DNA of 36,691 nt from DASZMX01 sp035551475 (GTDB taxonomy: Bacteria; Verrucomicrobiota; Verrucomicrobiia; Limisphaerales; Palsa-1400), in NCBI GenBank assembly GCA_035551475.1, contig DASZMX010000071.1, positions 1 through 36,691 of the forward strand, in the 5' to 3' direction. Shown here one piece after another: positions 1 to 9,100 of the stretch. Within the stretch, counting starts at the first letter, position 1; each line of letters begins with the position of its first letter. Below the pieces are notes generated by a model. The model saw nothing but the letters and a program-made list of their open reading frames with translations, was not told where the DNA came from and searched no databases. Made by a program: the position numbers and the translations under genes.

Positions 1-330
1 CGAGTTTCTCAGGCTCGCATAGTGAATCCGACCGTGCGCCGATATTTGGTCATTCGATGCGTCGGCACGTGCAACCGGTCGGAAATGGAAATGCTCGTAA
101 TCAGGCGCAAAATTTGCGCGCTCGGTCTCACGAGCCAGAAATTCTAAGGTGGGAACAATCGTCCACGCCGGAGGCCGCGTGAAGCACTGAATAAACCAAG
201 AACTGATGTTGGAGCGACTGACGCCCAGGTGAGACGCTAACTCGGTCGCTTTACCGCGATGGCTGAAAAGCCATTGGGAAAAGTATTCTCTGAATTGCTG
301 GAATCGTTGTTGTGGGTCTTTTTGGTGCAT
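1..330 (-). CDS. Helix-turn-helix (XRE/Cro-like) DNA-binding regulator, partial (C-terminus off the left edge)
   Basis: Reading the minus strand from the ATG at 330-328 gives an uninterrupted frame of 110 codons to base 1. It begins MHQKDPQQRFQQFREYFSQW and contains a clear helix-turn-helix around residues 28-50 (ATELASHLGVSRSNISSWF), as in XRE/Cro repressors: an A-x3-LA-x-LGVS-x-S-x-ISxW pattern. Following residues (PPAWTIVPTLEFLARETE) fit a further helix of the same domain. No stop is reached, so the C-terminus lies outside the window. The ATG is immediately preceded by a 6-bp perfect inverted repeat (332-347). It is divergent from the flavin monooxygenase gene, so it may regulate that gene, itself, or both (inference). 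Effector and target are unknown. Confidence 0.72.
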   Translation of the reverse strand, partial: MHQKDPQQRFQQFREYFSQWLFSHRGKATELASHLGVSRSNISSWFIQCFTRPPAWTIVPTLEFLARETERANFAPDYEHFHFRPVARADASNDQISAHGRIHYASLRNS

Positions 331-331
331 T

Positions 332-347
332 CGAGCCTATCGGCTCG
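332..347. promoter_or_regulatory. 6-bp inverted repeat abutting the HTH gene start
   Basis: CGAGCC-TATC-GGCTCG is a perfect inverted repeat with a 4-nt spacer. It lies one base from the start codon of the minus-strand HTH gene and in the divergent intergenic region (331-480). It could be an operator for that regulator or an RNA hairpin covering its ribosome-binding region. The rest of the intergenic stretch is AT-rich (around 355-385) and plausibly carries the divergent promoters, but I cannot place -35/-10 pairs confidently. Confidence 0.35.
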
Positions 348-480
348 TTTCGCACAATGTTTGTTATATTTAATGAAGTTAGAGAATTGGCGAACAGCGT
401 TTGTTTAGACGCATCGGGGAATCCTGCGGTGTTCGTTTGGTTGTTCATCAGGTTGAAGTTGGATTTTGGAAGCCTATTTT

Positions 481-2061
481 ATGCTCATGGATCCAGAAAG
501 CGAAGTTTTGATTGTCGGCGCAGGCCCCACGGGGCTGGCGATGGCCGTTGAATTGCGCCGCGCAGGACTGCCTTGCCGGTTGATCGATAAGGCGTCGGAA
601 CCGGCGCGCCATTCGCAGGCGCTCGCAGTGCAATCGCGGACTCTGGAACAGTTCGAGCGTTATGGCGTGGCCGATAAACTGATCGCCCGGGGCGTCACCG
701 CCAAGGATTTTAAGCTGGTCAGCGACGGCAAAACACTGCTCACGCTGGGGTTTGACCAAATTCCGAGCCGTTATCCCTATGTGCTGCTGGCTCCGCAAAC
801 GGCCACGGAGGCGGTTTTGACGGAATGCCTGCACGAATTGGGCGGCCAGGTGGAGCGCGGCGTGGAATTGGTGTCATGCGTCAACGGGTTGGATTGCGCG
901 CACGCGAAGCTTTGTCATAAGAACGGACATGTGGAAGAAGTGACGGCCCGCTGGCTGGTGGGCTGTGACGGCGCGCACAGCAAGGTGCGGGAAAAGCTGG
1001 AGCTGGAGTTTGTGGGCGACCGGGCGCCGCTGTCGTTTTTTCTGGCCGACGTGGAACTGCAAGGGCCAGACGCGCCCACGGACGAATTACGGGTTTATTT
1101 GCACGACGGAAATGCCCTGTTTCTCGGGCGATGGGCTGAAAAAATTTGGCGCGTGGTGATGGTGTCGCGGGAAGGAGCGGATTCCCAAGCCGGTCCGACG
1201 CTCGCGGATATTCAACATGGTTTGGACGAATTCACGGGCGGACGAATGACCGCAGTCAATCCCAGTTGGCTGGCTCCATTTCACATATCGCAGCGCAAAG
1301 TGGAGCGCTATCGGACGGGGAATATTTTCCTGGCGGGGGACGCCGCGCATGTGCATTCGCCCATTGGCGGGCAAGGCATGAACACCGGATTGCAGGATGC
1401 GGCCAATCTCGCGTGGAAAATGGCGGCGGTTCATCGCCATGGAGATCCTGACCTTTTGTTGTCGTACGACGAGGAGCGGGGCGCGGTGGGAGACGCGCTC
1501 TTGCGCGTCACGTCTGAGGGCCTGAAGGCGGCCACCACGGCCAATCCCCTGCTCCAGAGTTTTCGGGATTTGCTTCTCCCGCACGCGGCTCATCTGCCCG
1601 CGGTGCAAAATACAATTCTCGGATTCATCTCGGAAACCGGGATTCATTACCGGCATTCCTCGGCGGTGCGTGATTTGATGGACTCCGGACCGTTGCGGGG
1701 CGGCGATCGCGTGCCGAATCCGGATGTCTATTTTCGGCTGCGTCACCGCCAGCTTTTGCTGGACTCACTCAAGGAAGGCGGCCATATGGCGCTGGGCATC
1801 AATATCAAAAATGAGGAGGCGACCATTCATGCGCTGGATGGCGTGCCGCATCTATTCCTCGCGGCCCAAGTGGGAGCTTCGGCGCGCGCCGGGTGGATTG
1901 ACACGGTCCTCGAGGATTGGTACGGAACGGAATCTCAAATCATTCTGGTTCGACCGGATGGGTATGTTGGGTATCGAGGCGCTGAGGAGAACGTGGAGGG
2001 CTTGGAAGAGTATGGGCGATTGGTGGGGCTTCCCCTCGCCCGTCTCGCTGGCGCTCACTGA
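481..2061 (+). CDS. FAD-dependent monooxygenase (aromatic-ring hydroxylase, PHBH/PheA/TfdB-type)
   Basis: Predicted class A flavoprotein monooxygenase using FAD and NAD(P)H, probably hydroxylating a phenol-like or polyketide substrate; the substrate is not identifiable. The three family signatures are present: the N-terminal dinucleotide fold VLIVGAGPTG (about residues 9-18), the DG motif CDGAHS (about 162-167) and the GD motif LAGDAAHVHSPIGGQGMN (about 284-301). The C-terminal ~110 residues have the length expected for the thioredoxin-like domain of the phenol-hydroxylase branch. The ATG at 481 is preferred because GGAAG lies at 468-472, 8 nt upstream. A TTG at 466 would add five residues and overlap that site. 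The gene stands alone, divergent from an HTH gene and 116 bp before pckG. Confidence 0.85.
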   Translation: MLMDPESEVLIVGAGPTGLAMAVELRRAGLPCRLIDKASEPARHSQALAVQSRTLEQFERYGVADKLIARGVTAKDFKLVSDGKTLLTLGFDQIPSRYPYVLLAPQTATEAVLTECLHELGGQVERGVELVSCVNGLDCAHAKLCHKNGHVEEVTARWLVGCDGAHSKVREKLELEFVGDRAPLSFFLADVELQGPDAPTDELRVYLHDGNALFLGRWAEKIWRVVMVSREGADSQAGPTLADIQHGLDEFTGGRMTAVNPSWLAPFHISQRKVERYRTGNIFLAGDAAHVHSPIGGQGMNTGLQDAANLAWKMAAVHRHGDPDLLLSYDEERGAVGDALLRVTSEGLKAATTANPLLQSFRDLLLPHAAHLPAVQNTILGFISETGIHYRHSSAVRDLMDSGPLRGGDRVPNPDVYFRLRHRQLLLDSLKEGGHMALGINIKNEEATIHALDGVPHLFLAAQVGASARAGWIDTVLEDWYGTESQIILVRPDGYVGYRGAEENVEGLEEYGRLVGLPLARLAGAH

Positions 2062-2065
2062 CATG

Positions 2066-2110
2066 AATTCGGCGACGGACGATGACATTTGTCGTGTTCT
2101 CGTCCGAATT
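2066..2110. terminator. Inverted repeat downstream of the monooxygenase gene (possible terminator)
   Basis: AATTCGG (2066-2072) pairs perfectly with CCGAATT (2104-2110), and an inner ACGA/TCGT pair (2079-2082/2092-2095) lies within the loop. It starts 5 bp after the monooxygenase stop, between it and pckG. There is no clean U-tract after it, so intrinsic termination is only possible; it could equally be a regulatory element upstream of pckG. Confidence 0.25.
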
Positions 2111-2177
2111 GGGCGCTAGTTTGGGCGGCGGTTAGGTACTCTAAGCCAAAAGCGCCTCTCGTGGCGCCCCTCATACT

Positions 2178-3995
2178 ATGCCGAGCCAAACTTTGGGACA
2201 AACTCCTGCTAAAAACCCGAGCGTCCGAGCCTGGGTCGAGGAGCAGCGTGAACTTTGCCAGCCAAAACAGGTGTTTTGGTGTGACGGGTCGGAGGAGGAG
2301 CGAGAGGCTCTGACGGCGGAAGCGGTGGCGCGCGGAATTCTCATCGCTTTGAACCCCCAAAAGCGGCCCGGCTGTTATCTGCATCGCTCCCATCCCAACG
2401 ATGTCGCGCGCGCGGAACAGCTGACTTTCATTTGCACGCCCACGGCCGAGGAGGCAGGGCCCACCAACAACTGGGCGGCTCCGCAGGAAATGTATGACAA
2501 GCTGCGCGGCCTGGCGGCGGGCTCCATGCGGGGGCGCACGATGTATGTGGTTCCGTATTTAATGGGGCCGCCGGGATCACCGTTGTCGCGCGTGGGCATC
2601 GAGGTGACGGATTCGATTTACGTGGCGCTAAGCATGCGGATCATGACGCGCATGGGCGACGTGGCGTTGCAGGAATTGGAGCAGCGCGACGATTTTAACC
2701 GCGGCTTGCATTGCATGCTGGATGTGAACCCGGCGCGCCGCTTCATTTGTCATTTCCCGCAGGACAACGCGATTATTTCCGTCGGCTCGGCTTATGGCGG
2801 CAATGCGTTATTGGGCAAAAAATGTCTGGCATTGCGGATTGCTTCGTATCTGGCGCGGCAAGAAGGATGGCTGGCAGAACACATGCTGATCCTAGGCGTG
2901 GAAGCTCCCACGGGCGAAAAGACATATGTGGCGGCCGCATTTCCGAGCGCCTGCGGCAAAACGAATTTTGCGATGCTCATTCCCCCGCCCCATTTCAAAA
3001 ATTGGAAAGTTTGGACCGTGGGCGATGACATCGCCTGGATGAAACCGGGCGCGGATGGAAAACTTTATGCCATCAATCCGGAGAATGGTTACTTCGGCGT
3101 GGTTCCGGGCACGAATTGGAAATCCAATCCCACAGCAATGCAGTGCATGGAGCGTGACACGCTTTTCACGAACGTCGCGTTGACGCCGGATTTGGATGTG
3201 TGGTGGGAAGGCAAGGATGGCCCGCCGCCGGAGCATTGCCTGGATTGGAAAGGAAATCCGTGGACGCCGCAGTCCCCGGAAAAAGCCGCGCATCCGAACA
3301 GCCGATTCGCGGCGCCCATGACCAACAATCCGCAACTTGATGCCGCGGCGCAGCGACCCGAGGGCGCGCCGATTAGTGCGATCATTTTCGGCGGACGCCG
3401 GCCTGACACCATGCCATTAATTTACCAGGCATTTGATTGGGTGCATGGCGTGTATATTGGAGCCACCATGGGATCGGAAACCACGGCCGCGGCCGCCGGC
3501 GTGGTGGGAGAAGTGAGGCGCGATCCGATGGCGATGCTGCCATTCTGCGGTTATAACATGGGTGAATATTTTCAGCATTGGATCAACATGCGGAAACGCC
3601 TGAAGCATCCGCCGCGCGTGTTTCATGTGAACTGGTTTCGCAAAGATGGAGACGGCAAATTTCTGTGGCCGGGTTTTGGCGATAATATGCGCGTGCTAAA
3701 ATGGATGGTGGATCGATGCCAGGGACGCACCCATGGCGACGAAACGGAATTGGGCTGGATGCCGCGCCTGGAGGAAGTGGATTTGGCGGGTCTGCCCGAG
3801 GACGCCGGCGCGCGCCTGGAAGCGGCGCAGAGCATCAACCGCGAGGAATGGAAACGCGAGCTTAATTCCCAGGAGCATTTCTTCCGTAAACTTCAGCCCT
3901 ATTTGCCCAAGGAATTGCTCTTGGAGCGCGACCTTTTGAGCTCACGATTGGAAGGGCTGCCTCAGGTTCTCCCTGAAACTTCGCCCGCCGTTTGA
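2178..3995 (+). CDS. pckG: Phosphoenolpyruvate carboxykinase (GTP)
   Basis: Converts oxaloacetate plus GTP to phosphoenolpyruvate, CO2 and GDP (EC 4.1.1.32), the entry step of gluconeogenesis; cytosolic. At 605 aa it has the normal length for the GTP-dependent family. Signatures seen are the substrate-binding SRVGIEVTDS region (about 137-146), the YGGNALLGKK metal-site lysine region (206-215), the P-loop FPSACGKTN with the family's reactive Cys and Lys (255-263), the kinase-2 element VGDDIAW (281-287), and the nucleotide-binding stretch around NPENGYFGVVPGTN. No frameshift or missing motif is visible. The start is the ATG at 2178; no strong Shine-Dalgarno sequence precedes it. Monocistronic by position. 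Confidence 0.97.
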   Translation: MPSQTLGQTPAKNPSVRAWVEEQRELCQPKQVFWCDGSEEEREALTAEAVARGILIALNPQKRPGCYLHRSHPNDVARAEQLTFICTPTAEEAGPTNNWAAPQEMYDKLRGLAAGSMRGRTMYVVPYLMGPPGSPLSRVGIEVTDSIYVALSMRIMTRMGDVALQELEQRDDFNRGLHCMLDVNPARRFICHFPQDNAIISVGSAYGGNALLGKKCLALRIASYLARQEGWLAEHMLILGVEAPTGEKTYVAAAFPSACGKTNFAMLIPPPHFKNWKVWTVGDDIAWMKPGADGKLYAINPENGYFGVVPGTNWKSNPTAMQCMERDTLFTNVALTPDLDVWWEGKDGPPPEHCLDWKGNPWTPQSPEKAAHPNSRFAAPMTNNPQLDAAAQRPEGAPISAIIFGGRRPDTMPLIYQAFDWVHGVYIGATMGSETTAAAAGVVGEVRRDPMAMLPFCGYNMGEYFQHWINMRKRLKHPPRVFHVNWFRKDGDGKFLWPGFGDNMRVLKWMVDRCQGRTHGDETELGWMPRLEEVDLAGLPEDAGARLEAAQSINREEWKRELNSQEHFFRKLQPYLPKELLLERDLLSSRLEGLPQVLPETSPAV

Positions 3996-4084
3996 CTTAG
4001 CGTTGGTTCGGGTTGAGGATAATCCCAATTTCCAGCCATGATATTGTCATGGGACATTGGAAAACACAAATCACCGCCTAATCC

Positions 4085-5512
4085 ATGGAAACCGCGCCAG
4101 TCAAAGTCTTGCTCATCGACGATGAGGAGAATTCGTTCATTCTTTTGCGCCGCATGCTGGGCAAGGTGCCGGACAAGAAATTTGTCATGGAATGGGCGCC
4201 GGATTACGCCGCCGGCCTGACGGCGCTGGAAAGCCGCCGGCACGATGTCTGTTTGCTTGACTATCGATTGGGGCCGGAAACAGGCCTTGATCTTTTGCGT
4301 GAAGCAGTGGCGCGCGGGGTCGCCACGCCCATGATCATTCTGACGGGCTCCGATGATCCCAAGGTGGACCTCGAAGCCACGGCGCTCGGCGCGTCGGATT
4401 TCATGCTGAAGGACTCGCTTGATCCCATCATTCTGGAGCGTGTCATTCGTTACTCGATTCAGCACGCGGCGACATTGGCGGCTTTGAAAAAGAGCAATGA
4501 GCGGTTCCGCTTGTTGTTTGAACGCAGCCTGGATGCCATACTTATTTCCAATAATCGCGGAGAATTGATCGAGGCGAATTCGGCCGCCTGCAATCTGCTG
4601 GGCATGGAGCGGGAGAAATTGCTCGAGTTGAAATGGTCCGATTTGCTGGTCAAAGCCTTGCGCCAGACCACCGAGCCGCGCGCCGATCTTGGGGAAGTCA
4701 TGCTGCGCCGGCCTGATGGCGCCGTCTGCGTGATCGAATATTCTTCCACCCAATTGGCGGCGGGTTTGAACCTGAGCATTTTGCGGGACGTCACCGAACG
4801 GCGCCGTCTGGAGGGCGAAATTCAAGAAATCAGCGAGCGTGAACAACGCCGCCTGGGGCAGGACCTGCACGATGGATTGGGCCAATCCATGACGGGCATC
4901 GCTTGCCTGGCCAAAGTGCTGCAGCAGCGCCTGGCCGGAAAAAATTCCGCCGAATCCGAAGCGGCGGGAAATATCGCCACTTTGATTCACGATGCGCTGG
5001 CGCAGACCCGGCGTATTTCGCGCGGGCTTTGCCCCGTAGTGCTGGACACCAATGACATTGAAGCCGCGTTGGAACAATTGGCGGAGAATTTGCGCGCGAT
5101 GTTCTCGGTGAATTGCGAATTGCAATGTTCGCCCGGGATTGAAATTGCGGACAACGCCATGGCGGTGCATTTGTATCGCATCGCCCAGGAAGCCGCCACT
5201 AACGCCATCAAGCATGGCAAAGCGAAAAGCATCGCGCTGAGTTTTCTGGCGACAAAATCGCGGCTGATTTTGCGCATCAAAGACGACGGCCAGGGGTTTT
5301 CGCCGGAAGCCTCCAAGGGCAAAGGCATGGGCATGCGGGTAATGCACCATCGGGCGCGCATGATTGGAGCGAGCATCTCTATCCGGGAGCCCAAGGAAGG
5401 CGGCATTACGGTTACTTGCTCCCTGCGCCGCCCGCAAGTGTCCAAGCGGGCGCTGCGGCGCAAGCTGGCGTCACGCCAGCCGGCTTTAGCCAACGGCGAG
5501 GCGGCGCTTTAA
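4085..5512 (+). CDS. Hybrid receiver-PAS-histidine kinase (NarX/DegS-type HisKA_3)
   Basis: Soluble signalling protein without membrane segments. Residues 7-125 are a response-regulator receiver domain with acidic patch DDEE (12-15), phospho-acceptor Asp59 (CLLDYR), Thr87 and Lys109. Residues about 138-240 form a PAS domain (FRLLFERSLDAILISN onward). Residues 247-320 are the HisKA_3 dimerisation/phosphoacceptor domain with His262 in GQDLHDGLGQS. Residues 360-450 are HATPase_c, with N-box AQEAATNAIKHG and G-box DDGQGF (400-405). A receiver placed before the kinase suggests that it receives phosphate from, or is gated by, another kinase. HisKA_3 kinases usually pair with LuxR-type regulators, and none is in the window. 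Its 3' end overlaps rdgB convergently by 27 bp. Confidence 0.92.
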   Translation: METAPVKVLLIDDEENSFILLRRMLGKVPDKKFVMEWAPDYAAGLTALESRRHDVCLLDYRLGPETGLDLLREAVARGVATPMIILTGSDDPKVDLEATALGASDFMLKDSLDPIILERVIRYSIQHAATLAALKKSNERFRLLFERSLDAILISNNRGELIEANSAACNLLGMEREKLLELKWSDLLVKALRQTTEPRADLGEVMLRRPDGAVCVIEYSSTQLAAGLNLSILRDVTERRRLEGEIQEISEREQRRLGQDLHDGLGQSMTGIACLAKVLQQRLAGKNSAESEAAGNIATLIHDALAQTRRISRGLCPVVLDTNDIEAALEQLAENLRAMFSVNCELQCSPGIEIADNAMAVHLYRIAQEAATNAIKHGKAKSIALSFLATKSRLILRIKDDGQGFSPEASKGKGMGMRVMHHRARMIGASISIREPKEGGITVTCSLRRPQVSKRALRRKLASRQPALANGEAAL

Positions 5513-6112
5513 CCGCGCCATGGCCTGGGCGCGGTGGCTGATCCTATTCTTGACGTCTTCGCCAAGCTCCGCGAAGCTGCGCGTTTGCCCCTCGGGAACA
5601 AAAAGCGGGTCGTAGCCAAACCCACCCTGCCCCGCCCGTTCGCGCGCAATGCGGCCCTCGCAGGCGCCGGCAAAAAACTCTATCTCCCCGCCGCGAATAT
5701 CGGGCGCCAGGGCCAAAACGCAGCGAAAGCGCGCCGTGCGCTGGTCCGGCGGAACGGTCTCCAGAAGGCGGAGCAATTTGGCGTTGTTGGCGGCATCCGG
5801 AGAGTTTTCAGGGCCGGCGCTGGCGAAGCGCGCTGAATGCACGCCCGGCGCGCCTTGCAAGAAATCAACTTCCAAGCCGGAATCGTCGGCCAGCACAGCC
5901 GCGGCGTTTCCGGCATCATTTTGTTGACAAAGCCACTGGGCGAGAGTGCGGGCTTTTTTGGCGGCATTGCCCTCGAAAGTGGCGGCGTCTTCCACCACGC
6001 TGGGCGCGTTGGGAAAATCTTCCAATGTTCGCACGATCCACGCCGCCCCCAACATGGCGCGCATCTCCTGCGCCTTATGCGCATTGCGGGTCGCCAGGAC
6101 GATGGTCGTCAC
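5486..6112 (-). CDS. rdgB: RdgB/HAM1 XTP/dITP diphosphatase
   Basis: House-cleaning nucleotide pyrophosphatase that hydrolyses dITP, XTP and ITP to monophosphates and keeps deaminated purines out of nucleic acids; cytosolic dimer. At 208 aa it has the typical length. Conserved elements are TRNAHK at residues 8-13 (substrate phosphate binding), metal-binding Glu41 and Asp76-Asp77 in LADDSGLEVD, GGFGYDPLF (163-171), and the terminal SHR of KNRISHRAQA. It starts with GTG at 6112-6110; the overlap with the upstream gene's TGA is GTGA, so translation is likely coupled to the secreted cyclophilin gene. The pairing of a secreted protein with rdgB looks positional rather than functional. Confidence 0.95.
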   Translation of the reverse strand: MTTIVLATRNAHKAQEMRAMLGAAWIVRTLEDFPNAPSVVEDAATFEGNAAKKARTLAQWLCQQNDAGNAAAVLADDSGLEVDFLQGAPGVHSARFASAGPENSPDAANNAKLLRLLETVPPDQRTARFRCVLALAPDIRGGEIEFFAGACEGRIARERAGQGGFGYDPLFVPEGQTRSFAELGEDVKNRISHRAQAMARLKRRLAVG

Positions 6113-9100
6113 GGGGCGATAAGTTTAATGGAAAAGCCACCGGTCAGTTCATTGTCATCCAGCGTATAGCCGCCGCCGCCAATCGCGGGATTGACGAAGG
6201 CGCCTTGGAATGGATGCGTCACTTGGGTTTGCGGATTGAAAAATTGGCCAGTGACAACTCCGTTCGTGCCGTAAGCGATGGCGGAAACATTGGCGGACGT
6301 TTGGAATTGCCCGGAGACAACCTGCAAGGTGTTGGTGACCGGCGTGGAAAGCGTGCCGCCTTTGAACACGATGGAATATTGCGAGCCGTCCGCGGGAGGC
6401 TGGCGCAGTCCGCCGGTGGTGGTCATGGCCAGCGTCGCAAAACCTTTCGGATAGTACGGCCCGGCCACGGCGCCCTTGGTCCAATAAAGCGGAAGCGTGG
6501 CCACTTGGTTGGTGTTCAGGATTTGTTCAAAGCCCAAAACCATGCCCTTGGTTTTGTAGGTGGTCGGAATCGAATAAAGCGACCACAAGCCGGTGTCCGA
6601 CACGGTTGATCCTTCCACAAACGCGTTGTTGTCCGGCATCATGCCCGAAACAACGAGAGACGCATTGGTGTTTGCCGTCATCAGCGCGTAGCCGGCGCCG
6701 ATCGGAAGGTTGGTGTTGGAATTTTGCGGCGTGAAGACGAAGACGTAATCGCCCGAGGACGGCGTGGCGTTGGTGGTCAGAGCCGTCGCGTTGCGATAGG
6801 CATTTAAGGTTGCCGCCCAAGTGGACTGGCCAATAAGACCGGACACCTGCTCCGCGAACGGGTCGCTCATGGGAAGTTGCAAACGGAGAATCAAAGGCCG
6901 TCCCGCATAGCCGCCGGGGCTGAATTGCAATAGGCCGCTTAAGGGAAACCGCGTGTGAATGGGGAAGGCGGCAGCAACTCCCGGCAACAAAACTTTGCCG
7001 CTGGCCACGCCCGCCGTGCTAATCGTAAGCGAAATGGACCCGGCCGTGGTGGTGGTTTCACTTTGACTCACGTTAAACAGACCGGTGTAACTTCCCGCCA
7101 CACGCGGAAAGAGGTTCACAGTCAATGCCTGGGAAATTTGATGCGTCCGGCCCTCCGCGTCATAACCGATGGCGACAATCGTTTGGGCTCCCGGCGGCAG
7201 GTCGGACATCGTGACCGACCAATTTGTGCCGGACAATTGGGCGTTGGCCACGGCTGTGGCGGGAATGGTGTTGGAGAACGACTGCACCGCAACGCGCACC
7301 AATCCGATCCCTGTGCCCGTGAAGGTCTCGGTCGAATTGTAAATGGTGGCGGACGGTTTCGGCGACGTCACAAGAAAGGCGTTTCGGGGCAGATCATTGG
7401 AAACAAAGGTGGCGGTCAACACCAGCGGGTTATGCACCGAATTCGCCGAATTTAGCACGAAAGTGATTCCGGAATTCATTCGCTCCGAGCCGCCGCCGGA
7501 CCAATCGTGGAAGGACTGTCCTGGCCGCGGCGTGGCGCGCAGCGCATAGACTCGATTTACAGGGAGAAAATGAACCACTGGGCTAACCGTGCCGGGGCCC
7601 TCGGTTATGACGTTGACCACGGCCAACACGGAGAATTTCTGATACGCCACCGTCCCCTTCCCTTTTGCGTCCACAATGACCGTCTGCGCTTCGTAGTTGC
7701 CGGGCGCGATTTCCTGCGGCATGGCGAAGGTCCAGTTTCCATCCACATTGTCAATTGTATAACGAGGGGAGACAGCAACATTGCCAGTCGTGGAATACAC
7801 TTGCAAGGTCACCTGCGCCGGAGTCGTTACCGTGCGCGCGATCGTGCCGCTGAAGGTCACGTTGCCATTGGTCAATTGCGCGTTGGCTTTTGGTGTCACG
7901 ATGCGAATGCCCGCCGGCAAGTCGTTGGAAACAAAGTTGGCCGTCACCGTGCCGCCGTTGAGGTTTGTAAATGTGAACGTGGGATTAAACGTCAGACGGT
8001 TGGAGCCGATGCTCCAGCCCGTAAAAATGCTGCCCTTGGCCGCCACGGCGCGCAACGGGATGGCCGCCCCGACGGCGTTCGTCTTCCCGCTGATATTATT
8101 AGGTGTGACTGTGCCGCGCCCATTGGTGGTGATCAGCAACGGCAAAATCTGCGGGGTAAATGAAGTAAAGAAAGAGGGCGATTCATTGCCACTTCCGTCC
8201 AAAGAGTTGGCGCCCGCCTTCGTGGTCCACGGCGGAAGGATGCCGCAATCGGCCGTCCAATTGGTTGTTCCGTAAAGCAGGGGGCTGAAAGTGTCGCCAT
8301 TTTGCTGCACGGTCAGCGAGAGAAACACCCAGGCCAGGGATGCATTGTCGGACGCCGTGCCGCTTACCTGCACATCGCCGGTGGCTGGATCGACAAAAAC
8401 ATTTGTGATGGCCACTGTCGGCAGCGTTTTGTCCGGCGCTGGCAAGGAGGGGAAGTTGAAATCTGCGTAAAAAAGGTTGGTGTTCACGGGCGCGTCAAAC
8501 CCGCTGTAATTCACCGGCAAATCGGTGAACACCGGATCGGCGTCGATCGATCCTTCGTCGAACACGCCATGCCCGCCTTTGCTCAGGTGGTTGAAATAAT
8601 CAAATGCGCCGGAGCCGCTGATGACGCGGCCAAAGACGGTGAAAAATTGATCGTCCAAATTCACGGAGGAAACGGGCGGATGCGGCTTGGTATTATCGGC
8701 GAGATTGAAAAAGAACGCGTTCTCCGCGGAATTGGTGTCGCCTCCGGAAAGGGCCATGGCAAGGGTGCCGAAAACATTGTGAATTTTCGGGCCCACCGAG
8801 AATTCGGAAAAGATATGTTGCGGCAGGGCGGGTTGGAAACGAAAGCGATCCACATATTGGTCGACAATGCTGATGACACCGGCTGATGTGCTATCCACCG
8901 GAGTCGTGGAATCGCTGCGGCTGACCGCATCGTAGCTTCCGCTCTGCAAGACAAAATTCGGAAGCAATCGCTCAAAAAACAAATTCGAATAGGCGCCGGA
9001 GGTCGCATAATGGATGAAATTTGCGACCGTGGCCGGCTTGTCGTGATCGAATAATTGGATCGTCAAAGTATTGCTCGATCCATCCGCGTAGCCGGAGATG

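Noticed and set aside
1087..1746. 219-codon antisense frame inside the monooxygenase gene
   Set aside because: Overlaps the GD motif region of a clear flavoprotein and shows no domain of its own.
3962..5437. 491-codon open frame antisense to the histidine kinase
   Set aside because: Composition rich in His/Arg/Gln/Phe with no domain; it mirrors the codon bias of a clear receiver-PAS-kinase gene on the other strand.
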